A DNA stretch of 64,000 bases from Larix kaempferi (GCA_027924585.1 BSBM01000865.1:3968001-4032000); one strand, 5' to 3'; positions 47,300 to 59,289 are shown, counted from the stretch's first letter. A program made the numbers and translations. The notes: generated by a model from the letters alone, not told the origin.

Positions 47300-48020
47300 T
47301 ACCAACACCATCATCATCAACATCTTCATCGTCATCACCATCATCATTGGCATCTGTAGGTTCCTCATCAACATCTCCATCATCGTCATCATTGGCATCT
47401 GCAGGTTCCTCATCAACATATCCATCATCGTCATTTTCTCCATCATCATCACCATCATCACCATCATGATCTTCTGAACATCATCATGATCATCATCTAA
47501 ACATCACCATCACCATCATCGTCAACATCTTCATCATCATCGCCATCAGCATCATCATCAAAATCTTCATCGTCATCACCATCACCATCACCATCACCAT
47601 CACCATCTTCATCATCATTGTCATCTCTATGTTCCCCATCAACACAACATCTCCATCATCATCATCTTCTTCATCATCATCATCTTCATCTCCATCATCG
47701 TCCTCATCAACATCTTCATCATCATCACCATCATCACCATCATCATCATCATCTTCCTCATCAGATCAACATCTCCATCATGTCACCATCATCTTCATCA
47801 CCATCATCATCACCATCATCATCAACATCTTCATCACCATCATCATCAACATCTTCATCATCATCACCATCATCTTCATCAACATTATCATCTTTATCAT
47901 CTTCATCTGCATCATGATCATCTTCATTGTCATCACCCTCCTCCTCCTCATCATCTTTATCATCTTCATCTACATCATGATCATCTTCATTGTCATCACC
48001 CTCCTCCTCCTCATCATCTT
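45996..48020. repeat. Two-kilobase CAT trinucleotide array
   Basis: About 2 kb of imperfect CAT/ATC triplets (ATCATCATC, ATCTTCATC, ATCACCATC) with recurring interruptions AGGTTCCCCATCAACA or AGGTTCCTCATCAACA (about 46290, 46580, 47058, 47355, 47403, 47630), giving a loose higher-order structure. Poly-Ser, poly-His and poly-Met ORFs on both strands are artefacts. Confidence 0.95.
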
Positions 48021-48039
48021 GTGCACTTATGCACTTAGG

Positions 48040-48350
48040 GATTAATATTTAGAAGAGGGTCTAAAGGCCTTTATGGGGGAGGGGCTCTAGGAACAAGGTA
48101 AGACAGAGAGGGCAGGGGGGAGGGATAAAGGCGTAGAGGGTTAGTGATTAAGGGAGAAGAAGGGAGAGAGTGCTATAGGGAGGGATAATGACGAAGATAA
48201 AGAGAAGGTGGAGAGATGGAGAGTGGGGTGGTAGAGACATGGCTGAAGGGAGAGAAAGAAACATGAAAGAAACATGTAGGGAGAATGAGGGACAGATATT
48301 TAGAAAGAGATAGGGGGTATCTAGGGATTATTGGGAGAGAGCTAGGGGGT
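48040..48350 (+). repeat. Second purine-rich tract
   Basis: Begins TTAATATTTAGAAGAGGG, like the units at 45250-45380, and continues G/A-rich on the same strand. The triplet array is therefore bracketed by purine tracts in the same orientation. Confidence 0.75.
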
Positions 48351-48462
48351 ATTAAACCATACAAAACATTTGTTTTGTATGCAATCATATAAATTATTAG
48401 TTTTCTTTGATTTTGTTCGTTGCCCTAGCCGTGCACCTAACCTATTTATTGTGCTTGACTAT

Positions 48463-48528
48463 ATCGCGTTCGCGTTTTTTAACTACATATCGCGCACGCG
48501 TTTTATATTTATATAACGCGTACGCGTT
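48463..48528. repeat. 26-bp palindrome array 2, three units
   Basis: Units start at 48463 (ATCGCGTTCGCGTT), 48489 (ATCGCGCACGCGTT) and 48515 (AACGCGTACGCGTT), exactly 26 bp apart, with spacers TTTTAACTACAT and TTATATTTATAT-like. It lies 430 bp upstream of the ATG of the transposase-like gene and may be part of its promoter. Confidence 0.95.
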
Positions 48529-48956
48529 TTTGAACTCCAGAAATAATGGACTGTTGCTGTCCGAGAGCAACTTCACTCTGTCCGAACGAAAGCAACAATC
48601 CCGCGATTTTTCGAACAGCACGAGCCCGCGTCTGAAAATTTTCACATTCTACACCAACTCCATCATTTTTTTTTATGCAGGTGCAGCATTGAGGACATCT
48701 TTCATGGTTGCTCACTGTGGTGTTGGGTTATATGGCCATATTTGAAGAAAATAATTAGCAAGCTTGAAGAATCTCCAATTGAAGAACACCAAAGATAAGG
48801 CCTTTGAAAGATTCATTTTGCCTATATTTGAGGAGCACACAAGGTAAGATATCAAGCTTCAAGACCAACAAGGAAGAACTTCCATTTGCTTATTATTGAA
48901 GAGCTTGTAATTGAGGAGCAACAAAAACAAACTATATTGAATTGATCATTGTGGTG
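48529..48956 (+). promoter_or_regulatory. Probable promoter/5' leader of the transposase-like gene
   Basis: Between array 2 and the ATG at 48957. TATATTTATATAAC overlaps array 2. A T-run followed by ATGCAG then GTGCAG near 48665-48685 looks like a 3' splice site, so a leader intron is possible. Transcription start not visible. Confidence 0.35.
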
Positions 48957-51900
48957 ATGGGGAATGCACGTAACCGAGTAAACAAATCCACAAGGAAGAA
49001 GAGACCTCAAGAAGTCATTGAAGAAGAGAAAGAAAAGAAAAGAATATACATGATGAATCGGAGGCTTTCTTTGGAAACTAATCCAAATCCAATTGTAGAG
49101 GATACCATGGTTCATCCTATTAATCCACGACAAGAGGGACCTTCAATTTCCACAATAGTTGTTGAACAAGCACCCCATGGAAGTAATCAAGAAGCAAAAT
49201 GTAGGTGCTCATTAGGGGATGTTTCAATTCCCACTTCAAGTCAAAGTGATAAGTTACCATCTCAAGATGAAGCTCACGAAGAAACACACAATTTGCTATC
49301 CGGATGTGGTTATACAAGCGATGAAGTCAGAGAGGCGTTGGACATTTTGCCTACTGTTGAAGAAGAGAATGTTATCCACACCATCGATGAGGATGTTGGA
49401 CTTCCACAAGGGGATGTTGGACTTCCACAGACCATGGATGAGGATGTTGGACTTCCACCATCCAACTACCAGGAAGAGAATGAAGGACACCAAGCTACTA
49501 CTGAAACGCCAGAGCGTCTTGGTGATGCGCTACATGGTACAATTCCAACCCCCTTACCTCCATTAGCAAGCACACGTCGAAGAACTCCGAAGCGTATACA
49601 AGTTGATGAAAGACTTATGAATTCCATTGAAGGTACGCTATCTAAACGTAGTATTGCTTATCAAACTCAACAGATACTTGATAAATATTTTGTTTCTAAA
49701 TGTGATGGAGATAAATGTAGATTATTTTTATCATTGTTAAAATCTAGGAGCATGAATGTTGTTAGGAAAAAGTTAGGGATAAAGATGATAAAGAATTCTG
49801 AACCAAGTTCTCATATAGTTAAAAGCCTAGTAGATGCATTTGGTAAAATTGGTAAGAACACACGTTCAAAGGACCGCAATGCTGCTCGTCGTGTGTTGTC
49901 ACAATCAATTGCAGATAAGAACACCAGGGCCCTTCGTATTCTCAGGCCTACATCGAAACTAGTTAATTTGAATGTAAAAACCCTCTGTAGGTATTCTATT
50001 AGAAGAGAACATCTTGACACAACCGATCAGACAGATTTTTGGGCCTTTGTTGGTCGGTTGCCACGTCGTGACATGAAGCTAGTTGATGCAGTAAAGGGAC
50101 TAGTGCATAGTTTTTGGCATGATCACACAAGGCCTTCTTCAAACCGAAAGGATGTACTAAAACTAAGAAGGGGTTCAAAGGATCGTGAGCCACATACTAA
50201 GCATCTTCTTGATATAACACAGACAGAGCTTTACGAAAAATTTAAGATTGAGCATAGACAATTGAACTTGGGGCAAAGATCTTTTGAGAAATGTAAGCCA
50301 TGGTATGTTAGAATAAATACTCTTCGTAACACTTGTTGTTGTAGATACCATGTAGAATATGAATATTACTATGAAACATTTTTGTACATTCGTCGTGTGT
50401 TGCATACTAACATTGTGCAGAATTGCTCCATGACAATACCACCGACTTCATCAAGAGAATTCATTCATAGCATCATGTGCAATAGGCCCGAGGGGCAAAC
50501 ATACTATGCAAAATCTTGTTTGGATGGAACATGCTCCAACTGTGCTGGAATGGCATTATTGAGCCAATGTATGCACGAGAATGGAGACAGTGAATTTGGG
50601 AAAATGGTTACAGACATGAAAAGTTTCAAATATATCAACTATGAAATAGTCCCAGGGAAAGAAAGCAAAAAAATACAATTGGTGACATCTCAGGTATGCA
50701 TTTATATCTATAAAATTATGTTGTAACGGTTACATTTCAATCCTTACTTACAACAAAAAACTGACATTGAGATCATTTTGTGTCACCAGGTACAAGTTAG
50801 TGACTTCATCAAGGAATTTATTGAAAAGACACATCAATATGTTCAGCATGTCCACGTGGCACGATGGCAGGATGAGAAGTTTAGAATATGCAGAGATACA
50901 TTTCCCCTTGGTACTATACTTTCAGTTGTTGATTTTGCTGAGAACTACACTCTGCAACCTCAAAATGAGATCCAAAGTCAGTATTATCACTCTGAGCAGG
51001 TTTCCTTGATGGTCCATATCACATACAGGCATGGCCCAAATAGCACTGAAGAGCAAAGAGAAATTCTGAAGGAATATCACTTCTACATAAGTGATGATAG
51101 GTGCCACGACTTCCACTATGTACGTCATTGCTTCATCATGTTCTATGATCACTTGAAGGGAAGGAACATACAGATGGACCGACACTGGATTTGGTCTGAT
51201 GGGTGTGCTGGTCAGTTCAAAAATGCACGCATATTTCAGTGGTTGTGTTCATTGCATAAAAACTACAAAGTGCCACATATGTGGAACTATTTTGAGACTG
51301 GGCATGGTAAAGGAGAGCATGATGGAGCCGGATCATGTGTCAAAACAGCCCTACGAAGAGAGGAATTGAAAGTATCTACAGAATCTACTATTCTAAATGC
51401 TCAATCTATAGTCAGGTGGTGCACGTCAGTAATGCGAGAGGAATCAACTATGCGAGTAGAATCCACAAGAAAGAGACATGTGGAGAGATTTTTTTGGGAG
51501 GTGGTAGACATAGATCGTTCACATGCATGGGAATGCAAGACTGTGCCTGGGACTCGTGGCTTTCATTCGGTTCGAAGCTCTGATAACCCAGTATTTGAAA
51601 TTTGGACCAGAAAACTTGCTTGTTTTTGCCCGCCTTGTTGTGATGGTGACTGGGATGGGTGTGAATCATTGGATTGGGTTGATGGATGGGATCGCATATC
51701 ACTTCCACTTGATCAGCGTGCAATTGTTGAGTTAACTCCGTTGGAAGAAGACCAATCATCTATTTCTGCAGATTTTGATCATGTATCAGACCTTGTACAA
51801 CCCGGTATGATGCATTTCCTTAACATTTTTTGTTTGTTTACGTAGTCTTCAAATGCACATTAATGGCCTTGTATCGCACGAAAAATATTTTGATCATATA

Positions 51901-52309
51901 CCTACAATCATATAATGCAGGGCACATATACGCAGTGGTTGCCTCAAAAGATACTGAATGGGGTGATGAATACTGGTTGGCACGCTGTATAGATGGAAAG
52001 CAAACCCTCATTGTGTCCATGACTGACGATGAAAACAACCACTTTCCAACTGGTTCTATGGTTGTTAAAGGTGAATACTTGACACGGGACAACAATGGAA
52101 GAAAGAAGGGTGGATATGTTTACAGGGATTACAAACCAGGTGCAAGTGTATATCACTTTACCAACTTAATCATTGGCACAAACCTTCAGGTACGAACAAT
52201 GCCTAGTCGAAATACATCGAAGGTACGCTACTTCTTACCGGATACAGAGCACGAGAGACTAATGGAGACCATCAGTATAAGAGATGATCCGGAGGGCTTG
52301 GTTGTATGA
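48957..52309 (+). CDS. Transposase-like protein, three exons, 1046 aa
   Basis: Exons 48957-50693, 50790-51804 and 51921-52309. The introns are GT...AG (CAG|GTATGC ... CACCAG|GTAC; CCCG|GTATGA ... TGCAG|GGC), phase 0 then phase 1, and the joined frame is open. The ATG at 48957 is the first in frame. Residues ~1-35 are basic (STRKKRPQ, KEKKR); ~135-175 have imperfect DVGLPQ repeats; ~458-530 are Cys-rich (NTCCCRYH, CLDGTCSNC). Exon 2 carries VVDFAENY (Asp ~627), WSDGCAGQFKN (Asp ~716) and GHGKGEHDGAG (Glu/Asp ~755-757), spaced like a D-D-E/D RNase H fold, then CFCPPCCDGDWDGC (~860). Exon 3 (GYVYRDYKPGASVYHF) may be a small beta-barrel. Similar DFAENY/SDG-QFK/GHGKG proteins are remembered from other eukaryotes as uncharacterised repeats, not checked. 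Array 2 lies upstream. Confidence 0.75.
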
Positions 52310-53400
52310 TAATAGGTGGGATCTAGCATGATGAGGTACGTTACATACTTTTAATACTATACTATTTTCACTATTTGTAATTGAATATTGATATATGTTC
52401 AATTTTCACATGTATGTTTCATATGAATATGTCAATTTTGCGTTCTTGATATGCCAAATTTACAAGAGATGGATTAAAATTATATTATGTTCATATGATC
52501 AGTAAACCATATATTAATCATGTTTGAGAGGTTGCTTAGCTAACTTTAAGGGCATTTAAGCTCTATGTTAAGCCCAACTAAATCCTTATGAATCACTAGA
52601 CAATCGAATTGGTTCCTTGAGTAATTCAAATTTCTTTATGTAAAACCATTTTTCATTCATTTTAGTATGAAATCAAGTTTTTAGTATTTTTTTCTCTTTA
52701 CTGGCTCTATTCTAGTTTCCTTTGAAAAATTGCTCAAAGTATTGTTGTTCTTAGTTTTATGAACCTATTTGTGATCTCTTTCATGTGATCATAAGATTTT
52801 ACACATCACTACCATAACCACTAGACAATTGTACACTATACAACTATGAAAGTCTCTCTTAATCTAGCGACAACCACCTTTTACCCATTTCTATAGAATT
52901 TATCTTCTTTAATAATTTTCTAATCCAAATTTTAATAGCTATTACATTTTCACTATACAACTATGAAAGTCTCTAGTGACAACCACCTTTTACCCATTTT
53001 TATTATACATCTCTAAGTTATCCACACAAAAACACACACATATATATATAATAATTATTGTGTATTCATAGTCAAAACTAAAAAATATATGGATTAAAGT
53101 GGATAAACATTAAACTAAACTAAAATTAAACTAAAATTAAACTAAATTAAATTAAACTAAAAAATATATGGATTAAAGTGGATAAACATTAAACTAAAAT
53201 TATAATAATTGTGTTTTTTAATCCATTTTTTACATATGATCAGTAAACCCTAAAATTATATTATGTTCATCATGTTGGTTATTGGCTTCACCCAACAAAA
53301 TTAATTCAATTCATGCTCACTATATTAAACAATACACTTATATTAAATTTAATTCATGTCTTGTTAAATATTTCATAATGAATTAGCTAGTTGAGAGCAC
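52310..53400. other. AT-rich, no gene; local duplications
   Basis: No ORF of note. A segment containing CACTATACAACTATGAAAG and GACAACCACCTTTTACCC occurs twice ~115 bp apart (from about 52835 and 52950). AAAATATATGGATTAAAGTG occurs twice ~80 bp apart (about 53082 and 53161). CA/TA dinucleotide runs lie at 53025-53055. This is the 3' flank of the transposase-like gene. Confidence 0.6.
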
Positions 53401-53457
53401 CACCTTAGACCAAGCCATCATCATCATGGACCTGCAAAACCCTAGTTTCCAAAGTGT

Positions 53458-54570
53458 CTAGGCAGGTTCGGGCTAGGAACACTAGCCATACCCGCCCGGT
53501 GGATGATTTTCCAAAGTTGACCCCCGTGTGCAAAAATTGCACACTCCCACACTGAGCAAAACCCTAGTTTCAAAGATGGACCTGCAAGGTGACACATGGG
53601 CCACCGGGTAGGAGGGGAGGGGCACCCCTGGCACTATCCCGGTGTGCTGAATCCAACGGAGTCGACGGTTCGTCGATCCGAGCCACGGTCTTCATTCTAT
53701 GGCTCGTCCCGTCTCACTACCAGAAGGCCTTCAGGGACACCTGCTGGATACCTACCGGGGGCATAGAACTCCAACCATGCAACAAAACCGGGTTCCGGGG
53801 AGACCTGCAGGTGTGTCTAGACAGGTTCGGGCTAGGAACACTAGCCATACTTTCCCGGTGGATGATTTTCCAAAGTTGACCCCCGTGTGCAAAAATTGCA
53901 CACTCCCACACTGAGCAAAACCCTAGTTTCCAAGATGGACCTGCAAGGTGACACATGGGCCACCGGGTAGGAGGGGAGGGGCATCCCTGGCACTATCCCG
54001 GTGTGCTGAATCCAACGGAGTCGACGGTTCGTCGATCCGAGCCACGGTCTTCATTCTATGGCTCGTCCCGTCTCACTACCAGAAGGCCTTCAGGGACACC
54101 TGCTGGATACCTACCGGGGGCATAGAACTCCAACCATGCAACAAAACCGGGTTCTGGGGAGTCCTGCAGGTGTGTCTAGACAGGTTCGGGCTAGGAACAC
54201 TAGCCATACTTGCCCGGTGGATGATTTTCCAAAGTTGACCCCTGTGTGCAAAAATTGCACACTCCCACACTGAGCAAAACCCTAGTTTACGAAATGAATG
54301 CACAATGAAGCCACTGGGCCATGGGGAGACGAGGGAGAGGGCCCCCTAGAGGTAATCGCACGCTAGGAGACCAACGGAGTCGACGGTTCGTCTGTCCGAC
54401 GTCCGGTTTCCGAGTTATGTCGAGTTGCAAGTCGCATGAAAATGCCGTTCAGGGACACTTGGTGAATTTCCGTCCGGGAGCCAAAAAGCAAACGAAGCAG
54501 GAAGATTGCGTGCCGTTGGCTCCTGCAAGTGTGTGTGGGAAATGCCGACGTGGGAACACTGCCGGGAGCC
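53458..54570. repeat. ~359-bp tandem repeats (two full, two partial units)
   Basis: A partial unit (53458-53575) is followed by two nearly identical full units offset by exactly 359 bp (53560-53918 and 53919-54277) and a diverged one (54278-54570). Shared landmarks are AGCAAAACCCTAGTTT, CCAACGGAGTCGACGG, TTCAGGGACAC and AAAAATTGCACACTCCC. GC content is higher than the surroundings. The parallel ORFs at 53589 and 53948 differ only by the shift and are not evidence of genes. Confidence 0.9.
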
Positions 54571-55875
54571 ATAAATCCATGATAGTAAATTAATTCATGA
54601 CAAAAAAAACTGAATTATTCCTTTCAATGGATGTGGTTTTCAATTTCCTATATTGTTAGGTCAATTTGGCACATTCATTGAAAGAAATTGTAGACTTTAA
54701 TGATGATCACAACAAGTGTGTTTGTTAAAACCTTGTGAAATAGAGCATCAAAAGACCTACATTGTAGGCCATATAATTGTGTTTGTTTACCTTTTGTTTG
54801 ATGGACCATGCACAATAAGTAATAAAATAATTTTTGAAGTAGGTCATTTCATTTTTCTGATTTTTTCTGTGGTGGTGTTGAAAAAGACCATTGTTCTTAT
54901 TGATGGGATTTCATGTGCTTATGATTCTTTGGATAATCTGGACACATACAAGGACACCATTATTAGACTAATTCATTATAAACAATTTAATATGAGTAAT
55001 CTACATAAATGAATTGAAAAATTAACAAAAATAACAAACAACCCATATACCTTGGAATATAACACAAGAGTGACCATGTTAGGCAATCTTACTTATCTAC
55101 TTACCTATGGTCATCTAAGTAGACCATTTGGATCATGTCTATTACTAATGATCTCCATTAACTTTTCATGTTCACAATGAGGCTTGAAGTATCATACCTT
55201 TGATGGGTGCTTCCTTGGCATTGTTTGTAGTTTGAGGTTTGTATCGAAAACTAAGTTTGTAAAGTGGTATATAGATTCACCTAGTCTAATCTTGAAATAC
55301 ATAACCAACCTTCTTCCATGTTTGGTCATCCAGTGTTAGATATTATCCTTTAATAACCATCAAACTGATTACAAGTTGATCACCATTGTCATCTATTAGT
55401 GAGACATGAGGGTTTGGTTCGCCTTTAAGGAACATGCCAACAAATAGTGAGTGCCCCATTAATTATCTTTCAGGGAAACCATTGCATATATGTTCATTTT
55501 ATTCTCATGCAATGTGTACAGTTAGGATTAAGACAACTGTATAAATCTATGGAATTATAAATGGAGATATTAATCCAAAAGGAAGCCAATGTTGGCCTTG
55601 CCAATCTTTTCTTCCGAATGCAAACGAAATATTAGATTCCATTTTGCTATGTTTCCATGTAAAATATATTTGAAAAAAAACATATATTTGGATTATATGG
55701 AAATCCTTCTTACCTTTGACATTGTTTGGGATCTGCAGGATGGGAATGAAGTATTTTTTAGGGATTAAGAGGAGTATTCAATTACGCAAACTTATGAATG
55801 CCTATTGTGACAAGCAATCCATTGATTTCAACTCCATCAAATTTCTGTTTGATGGATGATGTTTGCAAGGTGAGC
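54571..55875. other. No gene recognised
   Basis: Includes a 98-aa plus ORF (54716-55012) of hydrophobic, AT-driven composition without a motif. Nothing else seen. Confidence 0.4.
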
Positions 55876-56256
55876 AAGTTTAACCCACCAATGCGAGATT
55901 GCATGCAATTACACTGAGCAAAACCCTAGTTTACGAAATGAATGCACAATGAAGCCACTGGGCCATGGGGAGACGAGGGAGAGGGCCCCCTAGAGGTAAT
56001 CGCATGCCAGGATACCAACGGAGTCGACGGTTCGTCGGTCCGACGTCCGGTTTCCGAGTTATGTCGAGTTGCAAGTCGCATGAAAATGTCGTTCAGGGAC
56101 ACTTGGTGAATTTCCGTCCGGGAGCCAAAAAGCAAACGGAGCAGGAAGATTGCGTGCCGTTGGCTCCCGCAAGTGTGTGTGGGCAATGCCGACGTGGGAA
56201 CACTGCCAACACTGGCTCGGGGGAGGTTTTTGCAGAGTTTACCTACCAATGCGAGG
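55876..56256. repeat. Dispersed copy of the ~359-bp repeat
   Basis: Very close to the diverged unit at 54278-54570 (AGCAAAACCCTAGTTTACG, CCAACGGAGTCGACGG, AAAAAGCAAACG). GTTTA-CC-ACCAATGCGAG occurs at both edges about 360 bp apart. Its right edge overlaps the 3' end of the minus-strand gene at 56239. Confidence 0.85.
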
Positions 56257-56811
56257 TGCAGGGATAGGGCGATCCTGGTCTCGAAGCCTGGCATTGGGTC
56301 GGTTTTGGGGCATCCCCCCACCGATCCCCTGGAACTGTAAGATGTCAAAATAGTTAACGTGTTTATGCAACACGAACTCTGCATACATCTTTCGAAGGAA
56401 ATATAAGGGAATTTCCCTGTTGTTGTGTGGTGGCATATCAAAAACCATGTACCATCTGTCCATCCAGTTATCAACAAATGGTTGAAACGTGCACCACTCA
56501 ATGGAGATATGCGGCTTGCTTGCATTAGGGATTTCCCCCGTCCGAGGGTCCCTAAACAATGCAAATATAACCTCTTTGGATATTTTTAGCTTTTTTACTG
56601 CATTGTAATCTAGTCCATCAGCATATTGTTGTCTTTTTCTTTCTCTGTAAGATGCAATATCATACAGGACATTCGTAGATTGTGTAATTGTGTCCACAAT
56701 TGCATCCAAGGTTGATGCAAGTGAACGGCGAATCCTGTCGCCACCACTAAAAGCTTCACTTATGCCCCTCAATTGGGCAAGCTCAATCAATATTTCGGCA
56801 TTGGCATCCAT
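56239..56811 (-). CDS. Unknown 190-aa protein, probable last exon
   Basis: Minus-strand ORF from the ATG at 56811 (MDANAEILIELAQLRG). Not recognised. Residues ~25-60 look helical (RRSLASTLDAIVDTITQ), followed by KLKISKEVIFALFRDPRTGE and a Trp/Phe-rich stretch (IEWCTFQPFVDNWMDRWY), ending Arg/Pro-rich. An acceptor TTTATTGCAG lies eight bases upstream of the ATG (exon edge 56819). A donor CTAGTCAG|GTAATT lies at 59098/59097, so a 2.28-kb intron and a leader exon starting near array 3 are plausible. It reads inward from the right end of the transposon, opposite to the transposase-like gene, and would be a candidate accessory protein. The composition is protein-like and no stop interrupts it. Confidence 0.5.
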   Translation of the reverse strand: MDANAEILIELAQLRGISEAFSGGDRIRRSLASTLDAIVDTITQSTNVLYDIASYRERKRQQYADGLDYNAVKKLKISKEVIFALFRDPRTGEIPNASKPHISIEWCTFQPFVDNWMDRWYMVFDMPPHNNREIPLYFLRKMYAEFVLHKHVNYFDILQFQGIGGGMPQNRPNARLRDQDRPIPAPRIGR

Positions 56812-56819
56812 AGCCGCAA

Positions 56820-59097
56820 CTGCAATAAAGACATTAATACGAAAATCATTAGAAACATATACATGGTATATAATGACGTCTCTTCAAAATTGAACATGTA
56901 TTAAATCAAACTCACACAAGCAATTTAATGGCATTTACTTACATACATTTAAAACTTAAAATTAAACATTTGACAATTAAAAAGTAAGTTAGTCAGATTG
57001 GCAGAGACGAGGAGGAGGAGGATCAAGGCAGTGATGAGTTTGTTGATTCAGGCATGGAGGAGGAGGATCAAGGCAGTGATGAGTTTGCATCTATGTGTCT
57101 CAATGTCTCATTGTGTTTTGTGATTGTGAATGACAAATGTGTTGTGATTTGTGAATGATCTAATTTCTATTGAATATTTCATATTTGTAATTGTAAATGT
57201 AATTTCTATTGAATATTTGTAATTGTAAATGTTAAATTTTATTGGATGATCTATATGTCTATATTTTTAAATTTTAATATATTTTAAAAATATATTAATT
57301 CCGGGGGTCACCGTGTCCTACGTGTCATAATTCCGGGGGTCACCGTGTCTAGTGGGGACCAGGGATCAAATTTGAAGGGTGGGGTCCCATTTCACTATGA
57401 AGGGCTATGAGATATTGAACACTATTGAAGGGCTATGAGAAATTTATTAATATTTATTCTATGTGTATATATGGATGTGTTCATGTTGTATGGATTGGAT
57501 TCTAGGTTAACCGAGGCCTTTTTAGAGCAAAGAATGGGGTAATTACTATTTGGGAACAAGTTTTTTATCAAATGTAAATTGCGGTGATGGAAGATATTGA
57601 GGGTGCCACATGTTGTGGAGAAAGTAGTATTGATTCCTATGACGTAATAGGGAGTTCAAAAAGTCTGGTTTCAAGTATTGTCATGCGTAGCTCGATTGAT
57701 TTTTCTCGCGCTAGGGTTGTAGCAACTGTTATGGCCATTACTGTTAAAAGGATTGATGGGGTGGAATCCCGTGAAACGATGAGTTCTTTTGTTAAGACGT
57801 AGATTCAGTGAAATTTGGTGGGAGTCTTATGTTCATTTTATGCACAAAATTCGATTACTTGATTTTGTTGCATTGTTAACTCTCCTCCTAGTCATAGCTA
57901 CAATCTCTTATATAATTGTGAAGGTTATCAATCCACTCAATATATTAAAGTTGTAGTAGGCCAAAATCATCCACATATTTATTGTACTCACAAATGTTGA
58001 CATTCCAATTTCTATGTAGAGCGCCCATTAACATTAGATTGTATGGGACATGTTTTTGAGGCATGATGTCATTATCTCATAACAACAAGCTTTTTATCCA
58101 TAAATATGTCATCTACAAGCCAACGGAATTGTTCCTAATCCTTTATAAAACTGTCATAATTATATCAATACCAACATCCCTAGAAAACACAGGTCTATAG
58201 GTAGGGGCCACGGGCAGGAGCAACAACCTGCAACATTACAAGAAGTTTATGGATTGTGGATTTTGTCTGAAATGCCAAATTCGCGTGGGCATATTAACAT
58301 AATATATTATACATTGAATACTCAATTAACTCACGGAGTCAGCATTCACGAATTGGTATGTGATAACTTGTAACTTGGTAAGCCCGCTAGCAACAACACG
58401 TATGAGCCACCTTCCAGGTTTAATAATTTTGTTGATGCCATTAAATGTGTTAAACATGTAAGCGCTCGCTACAAACACGAGAACTTCGAAGCGTTCAAGC
58501 CATGGGCTACTCAGTGTAAGCCCGTCCACGTAAGTTGCTCAATGATATTATTAGAGGCCCAATGGTCCATGATCCATGGATGATCGAACACGTGGATATT
58601 GGAGAGTAAGCGAGTCCCACTCCCAAGTCACCTAGCTAGTAGCCGCATTCCCAATTTCCCACTAAAAATTGTTGATGGGTGAAATTTGAAGCTACCCTTC
58701 TGTTGCAATTTTAAACAGTAGTGGTTAATTTAATTATTGAAGGGCTTACCATGAAATTAAATTTTTTTTGCATGGTAAAATTTGAAGTGGCCTTCTATGA
58801 CGTGTGGGTAAAATTTGAAGTGGCCTGAAGGCTTCAAATTTGAAGCCTGGTGGGGACACTCGTGTCCCGTGTCCTCGTGTCGGGTGACTTAGAAAGGGGG
58901 GAGTTTTAATTTTTTCAATTTTTGGTTTGATTATGAAGTTTTGAGTTTTTTGAAAAGGGTTTCATTTTGAGGTGTGAATTTAATTACAAATTGGGTTATT
59001 CCCAATTTGATCAATATTACAAAACTAGGTTAAACAATAAAAAAATAGTGATTTGGATTAAAAAATCACAAAAAAATGATTTGGGTGAATAAATTAC
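56820..59097 (-). other. Putative intron of the minus-strand gene; mixed contents
   Basis: 57003-57170 on the plus strand reads an acidic segment with EEEDQGSDEF twice (DNA repeats at about 57011 and 57057), possibly the end of another gene. 57300-57350 has CCGGGGGTCACCGTGTC twice, and GAAGGGCTATGAGA occurs twice at 57398-57440. ORFs at 57584-57802 (plus) and 58326-58529 (minus) have no motif. Confidence 0.35.
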
Positions 59098-59289
59098 CTG
59101 ACTAGATGAGAATGCACCGGTGAATTTGTCTCCTCTCCAGCTAAATCGAGCAACACGGATAGTTGAATGGGCCACAAAGCGTCCTCGTCCAGGGTCAATT
59201 TCGCCTCTATTCGCGTTACTGATGCGTGAGTGTCGCGGGTGGTCGGCAATCGGCCGACTGTGTTTTTAAATTCATTTTTAGTTTTACAT
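59098..59289 (-). promoter_or_regulatory. Possible leader exon of the minus-strand gene
   Basis: Between array 3 and the donor CAG|GTAATT at 59098/59097. The minus strand is open here for 73 codons (59094-59315) with a GC content and codon pattern unlike the flanks. It may be coding or an untranslated leader. Confidence 0.3.

Noticed and set aside
45350-47970. Long poly-Met, poly-His, poly-Ser and Ser/Pro-rich ORFs on both strands
   Set aside because: They are direct products of the CAT triplet array and the purine-rich tract; all frames stay open because the repeat lacks stops.
48942-48956. Start of the transposase-like ORF at 48942
   Set aside because: That codon is TTG; the first in-frame ATG is 48957.
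53589-54273. Parallel ORFs of 96 and 71 aa repeated 359 bp apart
   Set aside because: They repeat because the DNA unit repeats; no protein motif, and several frames are open at once.
55926-56564. 212-aa minus-strand ORF
   Set aside because: It overlaps the better-supported 190-aa ORF at 56239-56811 in another frame and runs through the dispersed repeat; judged a shadow.
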